A stretch of DNA of 64,000 nt from an uncultured Bacillota bacterium. GTDB lineage: Bacteria > Bacillota > Clostridia > Lachnospirales > Lachnospiraceae. The notes under the pieces were generated by a model. It saw nothing but the letters and a program-made list of their open reading frames with translations, did no database searches and was not told the DNA's origin. Position numbers and translations under genes: made by a program. The stretch spans positions 17,009 through 81,008 of the forward strand of contig CASEXH010000014.1 in the NCBI GenBank assembly GCA_949291945.1, written 5' to 3'. Positions 35,141 through 43,398 of this stretch are shown here, in pieces. Every line of letters starts with the position of its first letter. Positions within the stretch are counted from its first letter, which is position 1.

Positions 35141-36014
35141 ATGAAAAGCAAAGAAAACAGAAAACATGGTACGGTGCTGGTGCCCTTCTGCCTTTATGAA
35201 TGTCCCATGCCGGAACTTTTTACCCATGTGCCTATTCATTGGCATGAGGAGTTTGAATTAAACTATATCTGGGAAGGAAAGGGACGGATTTATCTGAACG
35301 GAGAGATGTATACAGTGTCCCAGGGAGATATTCTAGTGATACCGCCCAATGTTCTCCATGCTGCATACCCGGAAAGAGGGTATCACCTGAGATATGATGC
35401 TTTTGTTTTTCATCCCTCTCTTCTGGGAACCGGGAATAACGACCGATGTACAGTAAGTAGAATGTATTTATCCTCTGGTAGAGGGCGAGATAAAGATTCC
35501 CAATTATATTACCGGAACAACAGAAGGATATACAGAATTTCTGGAGTGTATCTTTCAGATTTTTGACTGCGCAAAGGAAAATAAAGGGCAGGAAGATCTG
35601 ATGCTGAAAAGCAGCCTTTTCCGTCTGCTGTATCTTCTGGAGAGAGATGCCTTTGCCGTTTTGGAACCGGCTCACAGGGACAGGGACCTGATCAGGCCTT
35701 CCCTGGTTTATATGGAGGCCCACTATGAAGAAAATATTACCATAGAGCAGCTGGCAGACTGCTGCAGCCTGAGCAAAAGCTACTTTATGGCGTGTTTTAA
35801 GAGGACAACAGGGATTAGTGCAGTGGAACATCTGATACAGCTGCGGATCCGGGCGGCCTGTCTGGAACTGAATAAAACCGACAGAAGTATTTCAGAAATC
35901 GCAGCAGACTGCGGCTATAACAATCTTTCAAACTTTAACCGGCAGTTTAAAAAATGCGTAGGCTGCAGTCCGGCCAACTACCGAAAAGCAGCGAAAAAAC
36001 AGGAGCTGCCGTAG
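35141..36014 (+). pseudogene. AraC-family regulator, frameshifted by a 4-bp duplication
   Basis: The first half encodes the cupin sensor domain (LFTHVPIHWHEEFELNYIW, GDILVIPPNVLHAAYPE); the second half, from 35601 or earlier, encodes two helix-turn-helix motifs (ITIEQLADCCSLSKSYFMACF and ISEIAADCGYNNLSNFNRQF). The two are out of frame. At 35452-35459 the sequence reads AGTAAGTA; removing one AGTA joins the halves smoothly as CTVECIYPLVEGEIKIP. The gene would then be about 290 residues, normal for the family. It probably regulated the divergent GH31 gene. A sequencing error is the alternative. Confidence 0.85.
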
Positions 36015-36018
36015 AAGC

Positions 36019-36076
36019 CCGATACCCCGCCCCTTGAAGCGCCGTAAATCTGGCGCCCTAAAGGGCGGGGTATCGG
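36019..36076. terminator. Bidirectional terminator between AraC and SulP genes
   Basis: CCGATACCCCGCCC (36019-36032) pairs with GGGCGGGGTATCGG (36063-36076), with a small bulge and an inner GCGCC/GGCGC stem. It lies between convergent genes. Confidence 0.8.
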
Positions 36077-36078
36077 AT

Positions 36079-38244
36079 TTAGGTTTCTTTTCCGTGAAAG
36101 TCTTTTTCCAGTCTGTGGAGTTTCCGAAGGCCTTCGGGATTCTGTTTTTCAAGACGCCGTTCCAGGATTTCCTGCTTCTGTTCCAGATGTTCCCGTACAT
36201 TGGGATGCTCTTTTAAAAGTCTGGCTCGGAGGATGCGCCGCCTTCTCTCGATGAGGCTCAGTACAAGAGTGCTTTTCTCCCTTACCTGAGGGGGAAGATC
36301 ATCAATATGAAGCTCCAGTCTCCGGAGAAGTTCATCCTCATCAAGAGGACCCAGAGAGTGCCAGAAATCCAGCTTTTCTTCCAGACCAGCTTCTGAAAGT
36401 TTTTCAAGATCGGAAATGCCGTGGATCTGTTCTACGATATATTTTACTTGTTTCTCCATTTCTTTTACCGCATCTGCGCCGAATACCCAGGCAAATTCCT
36501 CCAGTGAATTTTCTTCTTCCGGAGTAAGGGAATAAAAGTGCTTTTTGTGAAGTATTTCCATATCCTTTTCCGGGATATCCAGAGGGAAGGGCTCTTTCAA
36601 CCCCAGATCATGAAGAGCAGATACGATAGTTCTCCGTACCATTCCTTCTTTGATCAGTCCTCCGATACCAAGACTGCGCATCTGTTCATTTATATTTTCT
36701 CCATGCTCCGTGATATAGAAGCGGATCCCCTTCTTTTTCAGACTTTCTGCCAGTCTTTCCAGTCCGTCTGCCGCAGTGATATCCAGACTGTTGACAGCTC
36801 CTGCGTTGAGGATCACGGCTTTCGTGTCTTCCTGAAGATTACTTTCAATATCATCCTGGAGGATTTTAATATTGGCAAAGAAAAGATTCTCACTGAACCG
36901 GTAGATCAGTATATTCTTTACCGGATAGGCAAAACGGTTTTTCCCCAGATCATAAAAATCTTCTTTTTCAGGAACCATTCCCTGAAAATACCGAGGCGGA
37001 TTTGTGGCTTTCAGGATCACAGCCGCAAAGGAAAGAAGGATTCCCACCACTACGCCGTAGATAGTCCCCAAAAGCAGAACAGCGGCTCCGGCAGCCACGA
37101 AAATAAAAAATTCCTGTCTGCTGACTTTGAACAGCCGTACAGCCAGGTGTCCTTCTACAACACTCATCAGAGCGGAGATCACAATGGAGGTCAGCACCGG
37201 AACAGGGAGGAATCCGATAAAGCCGGTAGCCCCCAGAAGGATGGCACCCATGACAATGCCTGCTGTCAGAGATACGGCCTGGGTCTTCCCGCCGTACTGG
37301 TCATTCATGGAGGTCCTGGAAATACTGCCGTTTACCGGACAGCAGCCTACAGCTCCCGAGGCCAGATTAGCCGCCGCATAGGCCAGGATTTCCTGCCGGT
37401 CATTAAGGGGATAATCGTTTTTGGCGGCAAAATTATTGGCTCCCAAAAGGGATTCTGACATAATGACTACGGCCACCATCAGCCCCCGGCCGGCAGCCTG
37501 GGTGAGGTCTACCCGGGTAAAATCCGGAAGAAAAAGCCCTGGAAGACCGGGTTCAACCTGATCCAGAAGAGCCACCCCGTAATCCTGAACGTGGAAAATA
37601 CCAGTAAGGACTACTCCGGCGGCCATAACCGCTATAGCCATAGGAAACCTGGGGATGAATCTTTTTCCAAGGAGCAGCACAGCCAGAGATAAAAGGCCCA
37701 GAAATAGGGAGGGCCAGCTGATATGAGCAAGAGCTTCTGCCAGATGGTGAAGAAGCTCCGGCAGTTCTCCGGTTCCTGCAGGACTTCCCAGCAGTTTGGG
37801 AATCTGCATAAGGATAATGGTCACTGCAATGCCGCTGATAAATCCTCCCATAACCGGGGTGGAGATAAAGTCCACGATCCGGTCTGCGTGGAGAAAGTAA
37901 AACAGCAGAAGCCAGAGACCTGCAAAGAGAGCAATGGCCGGAACATACTCCATGGCGGCGCTGCTTTCAAATGAAATGCCCAGGGTGGAAAGGGCAGCCC
38001 CTACGATTGCAGCAGGAGCGGCGTCCACCCCGAAGATAAACTGCCTGGAAGTAGAAAACAGGGAGAAAAACAGGATAGGCAGCAGGGAACCATACAGGCC
38101 GTAAACTGCCGGGAGACCTGCGATCTGGGCGTATCCCATAGAGATGGGAATAGACACTGCTGCGATAATAATTCCGGAAAACAGGTCCCTTGGCAGGTAT
38201 TCTTTTTTATAGTTTTTTAAGGTTGGAAGCAGAGAGAGTTTCAT
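36079..38244 (-). CDS. SulP/SLC26-family anion transporter with STAS and extra C-terminal domain
   Basis: 721 residues. The first about 395 form the SulP membrane domain; the first span region has the signature AAVSIPISMGYAQIAGLPAV and a PVNGSISRTSMNDQYGGKTQ segment lines the central site. A STAS domain follows (about 425-545, TKAVILNAGAVNSLDITAAD). Unusually, a further charged and helical C-terminal part of about 160 residues ends the protein, with heptad-like Leu/Glu/Arg segments. SulP proteins move sulfate, bicarbonate or dicarboxylates; specificity cannot be read. A palindrome sits 68 bases before its start. Confidence 0.88.
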   Translation of the reverse strand: MKLSLLPTLKNYKKEYLPRDLFSGIIIAAVSIPISMGYAQIAGLPAVYGLYGSLLPILFFSLFSTSRQFIFGVDAAPAAIVGAALSTLGISFESSAAMEYVPAIALFAGLWLLLFYFLHADRIVDFISTPVMGGFISGIAVTIILMQIPKLLGSPAGTGELPELLHHLAEALAHISWPSLFLGLLSLAVLLLGKRFIPRFPMAIAVMAAGVVLTGIFHVQDYGVALLDQVEPGLPGLFLPDFTRVDLTQAAGRGLMVAVVIMSESLLGANNFAAKNDYPLNDRQEILAYAAANLASGAVGCCPVNGSISRTSMNDQYGGKTQAVSLTAGIVMGAILLGATGFIGFLPVPVLTSIVISALMSVVEGHLAVRLFKVSRQEFFIFVAAGAAVLLLGTIYGVVVGILLSFAAVILKATNPPRYFQGMVPEKEDFYDLGKNRFAYPVKNILIYRFSENLFFANIKILQDDIESNLQEDTKAVILNAGAVNSLDITAADGLERLAESLKKKGIRFYITEHGENINEQMRSLGIGGLIKEGMVRRTIVSALHDLGLKEPFPLDIPEKDMEILHKKHFYSLTPEEENSLEEFAWVFGADAVKEMEKQVKYIVEQIHGISDLEKLSEAGLEEKLDFWHSLGPLDEDELLRRLELHIDDLPPQVREKSTLVLSLIERRRRILRARLLKEHPNVREHLEQKQEILERRLEKQNPEGLRKLHRLEKDFHGKET

Positions 38245-38311
38245 GAGTTATGTAAACTATCCTTTCTTGCTGGGCAAGCCAGCTTTCTTATTCCATATTC
38301 TTTTATTATCT

Positions 38312-38340
38312 TCAGTGTACAAGGGCCCCTTGTATACTGA
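38312..38340. promoter_or_regulatory. 29-bp palindrome upstream of the SulP gene
   Basis: Fourteen-base arms (38312-38325, TCAGTGTACAAGGG; 38327-38340, CCCTTGTATACTGA) flank one central C and differ at one position. There is no adjacent T-run in the direction of either gene, so an operator is likelier than a terminator. The rest of 38245-38429 shows no gene. Confidence 0.55.
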
Positions 38341-38429
38341 GGGTACAGAAAGACAACGAAAAAAGCGGGAACTGTTTCTCATCTTTAAAGCTGCAGATAA
38401 TGTCATCTTATCAGCTAAAGAGGCAAGGG

Positions 38430-39548
38430 TTAGGATTTTTTAAATTGATATTTGCCTTTTCCATATCCGGATACTGGCTCAATGATATCCGCCTGCACTA
38501 AATTGGATAAGAGTTTTGATGCGCCGGATTTTTTTAGATCGGTTACTTCCATCACAGCACTTCTACCGAATACCTTATCATACCCGAATTTTTCAAATAA
38601 TCTGCGAACATGGATTGCTGTTTTAAGAGAAAAGTCTTTCCCTTTTACTGAAAGCGCACTTTCAATGTCCACTTTTTCACTCTGAATGTCCACTTTTTTA
38701 CTTTCAATATCCACTTTTTCAGAGGTCAAAAGTCCACTTATATGCAAATCTCGGTTATGAAGCTCATTTTTCTCGTTTAATAGTAGATTTCTGAGAAAGA
38801 CTTCAAGATACTCTGTTGTTTCATGGATACCTTTTTGCAGGTTGGTATAATTCGCACGGACAAGTGCGTTCCTGAAGTACCAGGCATTTTCGGCAAAAAT
38901 ATCATTTGTTGCGGAAAAACCAAGTGTTCTAAGATACTTGATAAAGAATACCGCTGTTGTTCTTGTATTACCTTCACCGAAAATATGAATTTGCCATAGT
39001 CTGGAAACGAACACAGCAAGGTGGTGGATGATTTCATCCATCGAGAGACCTCTGTAGCTAAAATCTTTTTCCTGAAAGAAATCGTATTCAAGCGTGGCTC
39101 TAAGCTCCGAAGCGCTGCCATACATGACGGTTGCACCGTCAAGCACCCATTCTTTCTTTGTGATGTTGTAGTCTCTGATCTTCCCGGCATGCTTATAAAT
39201 CCCCTGAAAGAGTTTGCGATGGATGGAGATATATTCGTTCGGTGAGAAGGAAAAGGCTGTTTCGGAAAGGATCTCAGCAATACGAGAAGATACCTTATCT
39301 GCTTCCTCTGTGCGCTCCTCATCCGATTGTTGCACAGGTCGTTCCTTATAGTAACTGTCAATAAGGCTCTGCGCTTCCTTTATTGTAATTTTTCCTTCAA
39401 TGTTTTGAATAGCGGTATCTATCAAATACTTTGAAGGCTTCAAACCGTCCACAGCCTGAAGTCCGATTGCAGTACTCCAAGCATAGCTTCTTCCGGCTTT
39501 ATCCGGTTCTGACTCTTTCAAATATTCTTTAAACGGGTCTCTTTCCAT
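38430..39548 (-). CDS. Fic-domain protein (probable AMP-transferase)
   Basis: 372 residues. The Fic core spans about 100-260 and its motif is H188-IFGEGNT-R196 followed by TT, a variant of HPFxxGNxR. It lacks the usual Pro after His, but the catalytic His, acidic residue, Gly-Asn and Arg are present. The C-terminal about 70 residues look like a winged helix (AVMEVTDLKKSGASKLLSNLV). Between them lie three near-identical short units around EKVDIES. Fic proteins transfer AMP or other groups to hydroxyl side chains; target unknown. GTGAGG precedes the ATG. It sits in a patchwork of damaged genes. Confidence 0.85.
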   Translation of the reverse strand: MERDPFKEYLKESEPDKAGRSYAWSTAIGLQAVDGLKPSKYLIDTAIQNIEGKITIKEAQSLIDSYYKERPVQQSDEERTEEADKVSSRIAEILSETAFSFSPNEYISIHRKLFQGIYKHAGKIRDYNITKKEWVLDGATVMYGSASELRATLEYDFFQEKDFSYRGLSMDEIIHHLAVFVSRLWQIHIFGEGNTRTTAVFFIKYLRTLGFSATNDIFAENAWYFRNALVRANYTNLQKGIHETTEYLEVFLRNLLLNEKNELHNRDLHISGLLTSEKVDIESKKVDIQSEKVDIESALSVKGKDFSLKTAIHVRRLFEKFGYDKVFGRSAVMEVTDLKKSGASKLLSNLVQADIIEPVSGYGKGKYQFKKS

Positions 39549-39598
39549 CTTTGCTATACCTCACTTCACAATTATCTTGAATTAATAATCTTATTACA

Positions 39599-39808
39599 TT
39601 ATTCATCTACATTTACATTTCGCTCTGCATTTTCGATCATCTGCTCGGTCAATCAGGCAGTTTCTTTTATAGCTGCATCATGTCCGGTAAGAGCCGCAAA
39701 AGGAGCAAACTGAGCCGCACGATCATAAAGTGGCATAGGTTTATGATTCTTTGATATTGGTCTGGACATGTTGATGATGTCATCATACTGGTGCGTATCC
39801 TTATCCAT
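39599..39808 (-). pseudogene. YolD-like small protein gene with one nonsense codon
   Basis: From ATG at 39808-39806, with GGAGGAG seven bases upstream, the frame encodes DDIINMSRPISKNHKPMPLY, then DRAAQFAPFAALTGHDAAIK and ETA, matching the YolD-like proteins often paired with UmuC-type polymerases. A TGA at 39655-39653 then interrupts, and the same frame continues LTEQMIENAERNVNVDE to a TAA at 39601-39599. In relatives an Arg codon is expected there (ETARLTE), so a single CGA-to-TGA change explains the break. No umuC gene is present. Confidence 0.75.
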
Positions 39809-39836
39809 TAACAGCTCCTCCTGGAACCTCGGAATT

Positions 39837-40460
39837 TCAATTCTTAATTCTTCTATTACCTATACGACTAATGAAATTAGCCAAAGCATCTGCCGTAATT
39901 TCCACCTGATCTTCGCCGGAAATCAAACTCTCATCATCTCCATCCTGGAAACCATAACTTCCAAATCCGGCATGATTGCCAACCTCAATTATAATCTCCT
40001 CTGTGCTTTTGGGAAGATTGCCACGGTAATCCAGATATTTTTCCCGATTGAGGACACCATCTTCTGAGCCATACAGTGAAATAACATCCATATTCGTTAT
40101 TTCTGCCGTAGAATATGCTGCCAGGAGCACAAGTCCGGCATAGTCTTCTGTATGTTCTGCGGCATAGCTTGCAGCCATGCTGCCGCCGAGCGAATGACCG
40201 CCAATATACCAGCAGTCGATTTCCAGATACTGTTCCGGAATGCCCTCTGCTGCCGAACTATCAAGAACTGCAAGATTAAAAGGCATTTCAAGAAGCACAC
40301 AGAGGATATCCTGCTCTGCCAATGCAAGCATCAGCGGAGAATACGCCGTATACTCTACCTTGCCGCCAGGGTAGAAGATGAATCCAGCCACCGGATCCTC
40401 GGGTTCAAAAACGGTCATATCCCCCATCCGACTGACCGCAACATCCTCAGTCCCAATCAT
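39837..40460 (-). CDS. Alpha/beta hydrolase, probably 5'-truncated
   Basis: 207 residues of alpha/beta-hydrolase type. FIFYPGGKVEYTAYSPLM gives the oxyanion region, YIGGHSLGGSMAASYA holds the nucleophile Ser90, SLYGSEDGV the acid and NHAGFGSYG the catalytic His. Related proteins usually begin with a membrane anchor and about 60 more residues. Here the ATG lacks a ribosome site and stands only 34 bases from the terminator of the tRNA gene, so the 5' end appears lost. The 3' end runs normally into the YolD-like gene. Confidence 0.7.
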   Translation of the reverse strand: MIGTEDVAVSRMGDMTVFEPEDPVAGFIFYPGGKVEYTAYSPLMLALAEQDILCVLLEMPFNLAVLDSSAAEGIPEQYLEIDCWYIGGHSLGGSMAASYAAEHTEDYAGLVLLAAYSTAEITNMDVISLYGSEDGVLNREKYLDYRGNLPKSTEEIIIEVGNHAGFGSYGFQDGDDESLISGEDQVEITADALANFISRIGNRRIKN

Positions 40461-40496
40461 TTTGGAAATTTGTCAACGGGGTCTGATTTTTGTTAG

Positions 40497-40533
40497 AAAA
40501 AACGCAGAAGATTTCGGTAAAAAATCTTCTGCG
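40497..40533 (-). terminator. Terminator of tRNA-Arg
   Basis: CGCAGAAGATTT (40503-40514 as read on plus) pairs with AAATCTTCTGCG (40522-40533). On the minus strand the stem is followed by TTTTTT, ten bases after the tRNA 3' end. Confidence 0.85.
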
Positions 40534-40542
40534 ATAATGCGC

Positions 40543-40619
40543 TGGCGTCCCTGGCGAGATTCGAACTCACGGCCTTCCGCTTAGGAGGCGGACGCTCTAT
40601 CCTACTGAGCTACAGAGAC
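40543..40619 (-). tRNA. tRNA-Arg (anticodon CCT)
   Basis: The minus strand folds as a complete 77-base tRNA. Acceptor GTCTCTG/CAGGGAC (one G-U pair), D-arm GCTC/GAGC, anticodon stem TCCGC/GCGGA with loop CTCCTAA (anticodon CCT), variable loop AGGCC, T-arm GTGAG-TTCGAAT-CTCGC, discriminator G and encoded CCA. It reads AGG codons. The truncated hydrolase gene on one side and a tRNA-like remnant on the other suggest this is a recombination hot spot. Confidence 0.95.
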
Positions 40620-40794
40620 AACTATGAAATTTCCTTGATTTTATGCGGTTTTTCGCATTTCGTTCAAGTTGACGATTATTTTTCAGAGGGAAATTCATTA
40701 GAAAAACGGTCATTTATCTAATGGATTTTTCGCCTCGTGAAAGCAATTTGCGTGAAAATGTTACATATGCCTGACGTTAGAAATCCGTCAAATC

Positions 40795-40898
40795 CGTAAC
40801 TCCATTCGAACCGGACATCAAATTTAAAAATATCCTTTTGCCTTTGATAGACATGTTCTTAGGAGGCGCTTGTTTTATCCGTTAAACTAACAGGACAT
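40795..40898 (-). other. Degenerate tRNA-Arg-like remnant
   Basis: On the minus strand GTCCTGTTAG starts a 5' half with a D-arm-like GTTTAACGGATAAAAC and GCGCCTCCTAAG, the same anticodon-loop core as the intact tRNA-Arg. The sequence then diverges for about 50 bases before GGTTCGAAT, a T-loop-like element. Stems do not close, so it is not a working tRNA. The gap 40620-40999 otherwise holds only a terminator. Confidence 0.4.
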
Positions 40899-40930
40899 AT
40901 GTTTGATTTACTGCCTTTCTATGATACTAT

Positions 40931-40959
40931 AAATCCCCCCTTTTGACAAGGGGGGATTT
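40931..40959 (-). terminator. Strong hairpin after the anti-sigma gene
   Basis: AAATCCCCCCTT (40931-40942) pairs with AAGGGGGGATTT (40948-40959). It lies 41 bases beyond the minus-strand stop at 41000. Confidence 0.75.
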
Positions 40960-40999
40960 ATGCACATTTTTTGAAATTTTCAAGCGGTTTTATCTTTAC

Positions 41000-41869
41000 T
41001 CAATCATCTGTACCATAGCCATGATGCTGGTGACCATGATGACCCTGCCGGATGCTTTCCGATAGATCATCACCATCATCAAAGGATTTCGCTGTGCTGT
41101 CCGGGGAGTCTTCCGCAGATCCCTGGCTGGTATCAGGATCCTGGGATCCCTGTATATTTTCAGCGTCTGCAGACTGGTCCTCGTCCTGAAATTTTTCCTG
41201 GGAATATTTCCAGATCAGGTCCCGGATTTCTGACATAGTCATATCCTGGACTTCTTCCAGTGTAATATCAGGGTTCAGATCCTGAAGGACCTGCCAGGCC
41301 TGATACTTTCCAAAGGAGAGTCCGGCGTCATGGGCATGATGGACTTCTTCGGAATCCCCTGAGTGGCAGTACACATTCTGGTGCTCAGACATACAGGATT
41401 CCACATTGTCCAGGATCTCGCTGCTTTTGGCAGCATTGTCTCCCGCAACGGTCAGAACAACATCTGCATTATCAGCCAGGTAAACCTCCATATTCTGATC
41501 TTCCATAAGGGCCTCCAGGGCGTCAGTATAATCCATATATTTAATATGAAGATTCTGGGCCAGGGCCCGGCCGTCTTCATTGTATCCGGTCACAGAAACG
41601 ATCCGGTCAAAACGGTTGATCCCCAGCTCCAGAGAAGGGTTTACATCTACACTGATAAAAGCCGTAGGCGTAAAGTACAGCCAGGATCCTCCTCCGATAA
41701 AGACCGCCAGAGAGCAGACCGCAGCTGCGGCAAATTTCCGGAGAGGAGAGTGGCGTTTCTTTTCTTTAAAATATACCTTTTCAAAAAGATATTTTTTTGC
41801 GGAGGTCTTTAAAGATTCTTCTGCGTGGATCTGATCTAAAGCAGCCTTCAGTTTTTCTTTTTCATCCAT
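41000..41869 (-). CDS. RsgI-like transmembrane anti-sigma factor of an ECF sigma
   Basis: 289 residues. The cytoplasmic N-terminus (1-44) is followed by a membrane span at 45-64 and an external domain beginning TAFISVDVNPSLELGINRFDRIVSV, which is the RsgI-type middle domain. The C-terminus is acidic and then His/Gly-rich (GHHGHQHHGYG). It overlaps the sigma gene by eight bases, the standard arrangement of a sigma/anti-sigma pair. It shares its extracellular module with the SigI partner at 15.5 kb, although its sigma factor is of ECF type. Confidence 0.85.
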   Translation of the reverse strand: MDEKEKLKAALDQIHAEESLKTSAKKYLFEKVYFKEKKRHSPLRKFAAAAVCSLAVFIGGGSWLYFTPTAFISVDVNPSLELGINRFDRIVSVTGYNEDGRALAQNLHIKYMDYTDALEALMEDQNMEVYLADNADVVLTVAGDNAAKSSEILDNVESCMSEHQNVYCHSGDSEEVHHAHDAGLSFGKYQAWQVLQDLNPDITLEEVQDMTMSEIRDLIWKYSQEKFQDEDQSADAENIQGSQDPDTSQGSAEDSPDSTAKSFDDGDDLSESIRQGHHGHQHHGYGTDD

Positions 41870-42347
41870 TTTCTCCCACCTCCTCCAGGCTGGATCTGAG
41901 CAGCTGTCTCCCCCGGTTCAGCAGGGTATAGACGGTATTTTTGTTCTTTCGGAGGATCCGGCCGATTTCTTCGGCAGAATATTCCTCATAATAATACAGA
42001 TAAATCACATCCTTGTATTTTGGGGGAAGGGCAAGGACCGCTTCCAGTACATCACTGTAATCAGGGGCGGGGGCCCCGGGCTTTTCCTTCAGACTGTCAA
42101 GAGGAAGAGTCCTGCTCCGGAAGAAGCTTTTCAGCAGATCTGTGCAGGCATTTATGGTTACCCGTATGATCCAGGCTTTTTCATGGTTGGGAGAGTCAAA
42201 ATCCGGGGCTTTCAGGACATACTTTAAAAAGACAGTCTGGAAAATATCCTCTGTGTCTGCGTAATTTTTCAGATGAATCATACAGATCCTTTTTACCGTA
42301 TCTCCATACAGGTCTATAACCCTGGAGGCCTCTTCCTCACTTCGCAT
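41862..42347 (-). CDS. ECF-type RNA polymerase sigma factor
   Basis: 161 residues. Region 2 covers about 10-75 (YGDTVKRICMIHLKNYADTEDIFQTVFL) and region 4 about 105-155 (LPPKYKDVIYLYYYEEYSAEEIGRIL). No region 3 and no extensions, as in ECF factors. Coupled by overlap to the anti-sigma gene. Targets are not evident; the adjacent small secreted protein gene on the same strand is a candidate. Confidence 0.9.
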   Translation of the reverse strand: MRSEEEASRVIDLYGDTVKRICMIHLKNYADTEDIFQTVFLKYVLKAPDFDSPNHEKAWIIRVTINACTDLLKSFFRSRTLPLDSLKEKPGAPAPDYSDVLEAVLALPPKYKDVIYLYYYEEYSAEEIGRILRKNKNTVYTLLNRGRQLLRSSLEEVGENG

Positions 42348-42394
42348 TTCCTTTTTCCATCCTTCTTAACCGTGATAAAATTTCCCCTCAGCAT

Positions 42395-42769
42395 TTAATG
42401 GCAGAAGCCGTGATATCCGGAAGAGCAGCTCTGTCCGGAATTGTGATGTCCGTTCTGAAAGCCGTGATGAGCATTTTCCTGTCTGTGGTGACCGGAAATA
42501 TTTTCTCCCGTATAAGTATTATAATAGTCGCATACGCCGTCATTGTCCAGGTCCTGATAGCAGTGCCCGTCCTCCTGGCACCAGGGACAGGCGCTGCCTA
42601 TGTTTTCTGCTGCAGCAGCGGAGGAAGAACTTCCCTGGACTGCTCCGTTGTTTGTGCCGTTTCCTATGCTGCCTCCTGTGCTGCTTCCTGTGCCTGCGGC
42701 AAATACTGCTGTTGCTCCCAATACCACAACTGCTGTTCCGATAATTAATCCTTTCACAAATTTCTTCAT
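42395..42769 (-). CDS. Small secreted His- and Cys-containing protein
   Basis: 124 residues from the ATG at 42769-42767, with GGAGGTG just upstream; an earlier in-frame ATG would spoil the signal peptide. The signal is MKKFVKGLIIGTAVVVLGAT ending AVFAA. A Gly/Ser/Ala-rich linker follows, then CPWCQEDGHCYQDLDNDGVC with a DxDxDG calcium-loop-like element, then a His/Gly/Ser-rich tail. It could bind metal. No family recognised. It lies 47 bases upstream of the ECF sigma gene on the same strand. Confidence 0.75.
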   Translation of the reverse strand: MKKFVKGLIIGTAVVVLGATAVFAAGTGSSTGGSIGNGTNNGAVQGSSSSAAAAENIGSACPWCQEDGHCYQDLDNDGVCDYYNTYTGENISGHHRQENAHHGFQNGHHNSGQSCSSGYHGFCH

Positions 42770-42886
42770 AAAAACACCTCCAAGAGTATTGATCATTTAC
42801 TGTTTCACTATTAATACGATTGAGGAAGGGATTATTATTCAAAATTCAGGACACAAAATCAATAAATTTTTTTCACAATTCCGTCA

Positions 42887-43195
42887 CAGACGATTCAGAC
42901 AGATGCAGCCATTAACCCTGGCAACAGCGGCGGAGCTCTTTTAAATATGAAGGGAGAACTTATAGGAATCAATGAGGCAAAGACCTCAGCAACTTCTGAC
43001 GGATCTTCCGTAGATAACATCGGATTTGCCATCCCCATTGATAAGGCAGAGGAAAGCCTTCAGGATCTGATGAACCTTCCGACCAGAGAAAAAGTAGAGG
43101 AAAGCCAGGCTTCCTATCTGGGAATCCAGGGCGGAAGCTATCAGGAACAGGAAATCAGCGTTACTTTAGGATCAGCGGCGGATGCGAAAGGATGA
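42887..43195 (+). pseudogene. Fragment of an HtrA/DegP-type serine protease
   Basis: The frame reads [20 protein letters not shown], which contains the catalytic serine motif GNSGG, then [17 protein letters not shown] and the start of a PDZ domain (YLGIQGG), and stops at 43195. The first two-thirds of the protease (His and Asp of the triad) and most of the PDZ domain are missing. Homology begins abruptly near 42887, next to the ECF/secreted-protein block. Confidence 0.8.
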
Positions 43196-43309
43196 AAGAA
43201 ATAAAAGAATAAACGTCAAAACAGGATATTAAAGGCCAGGAAAGTATTGACAAATTATTACAAAACATGACCGGTTATTGTAAAAATATGGAAATTAAGA
43301 AATAATTTG

Positions 43310-43337
43310 TTGAAATCTGTCAAAAAAAGTATATAAT
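43310..43337 (+). promoter_or_regulatory. Sigma-A-type promoter
   Basis: TTGAAA (43310-43315), 16 bases, TATAAT (43332-43337), about 60 bases before the coiled-coil gene at 43399. Confidence 0.65.
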
Positions 43338-43398
43338 GAGTATAAGTTAAAATAACTGGGTTTAAGAATAATAGTAAATGTGTAAAAGGAGAATTTAA

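Noticed and set aside
40855..40900. Second functional tRNA-Arg
   Set aside because: The stems after the anticodon loop do not pair and the T-arm is about 50 bases displaced.
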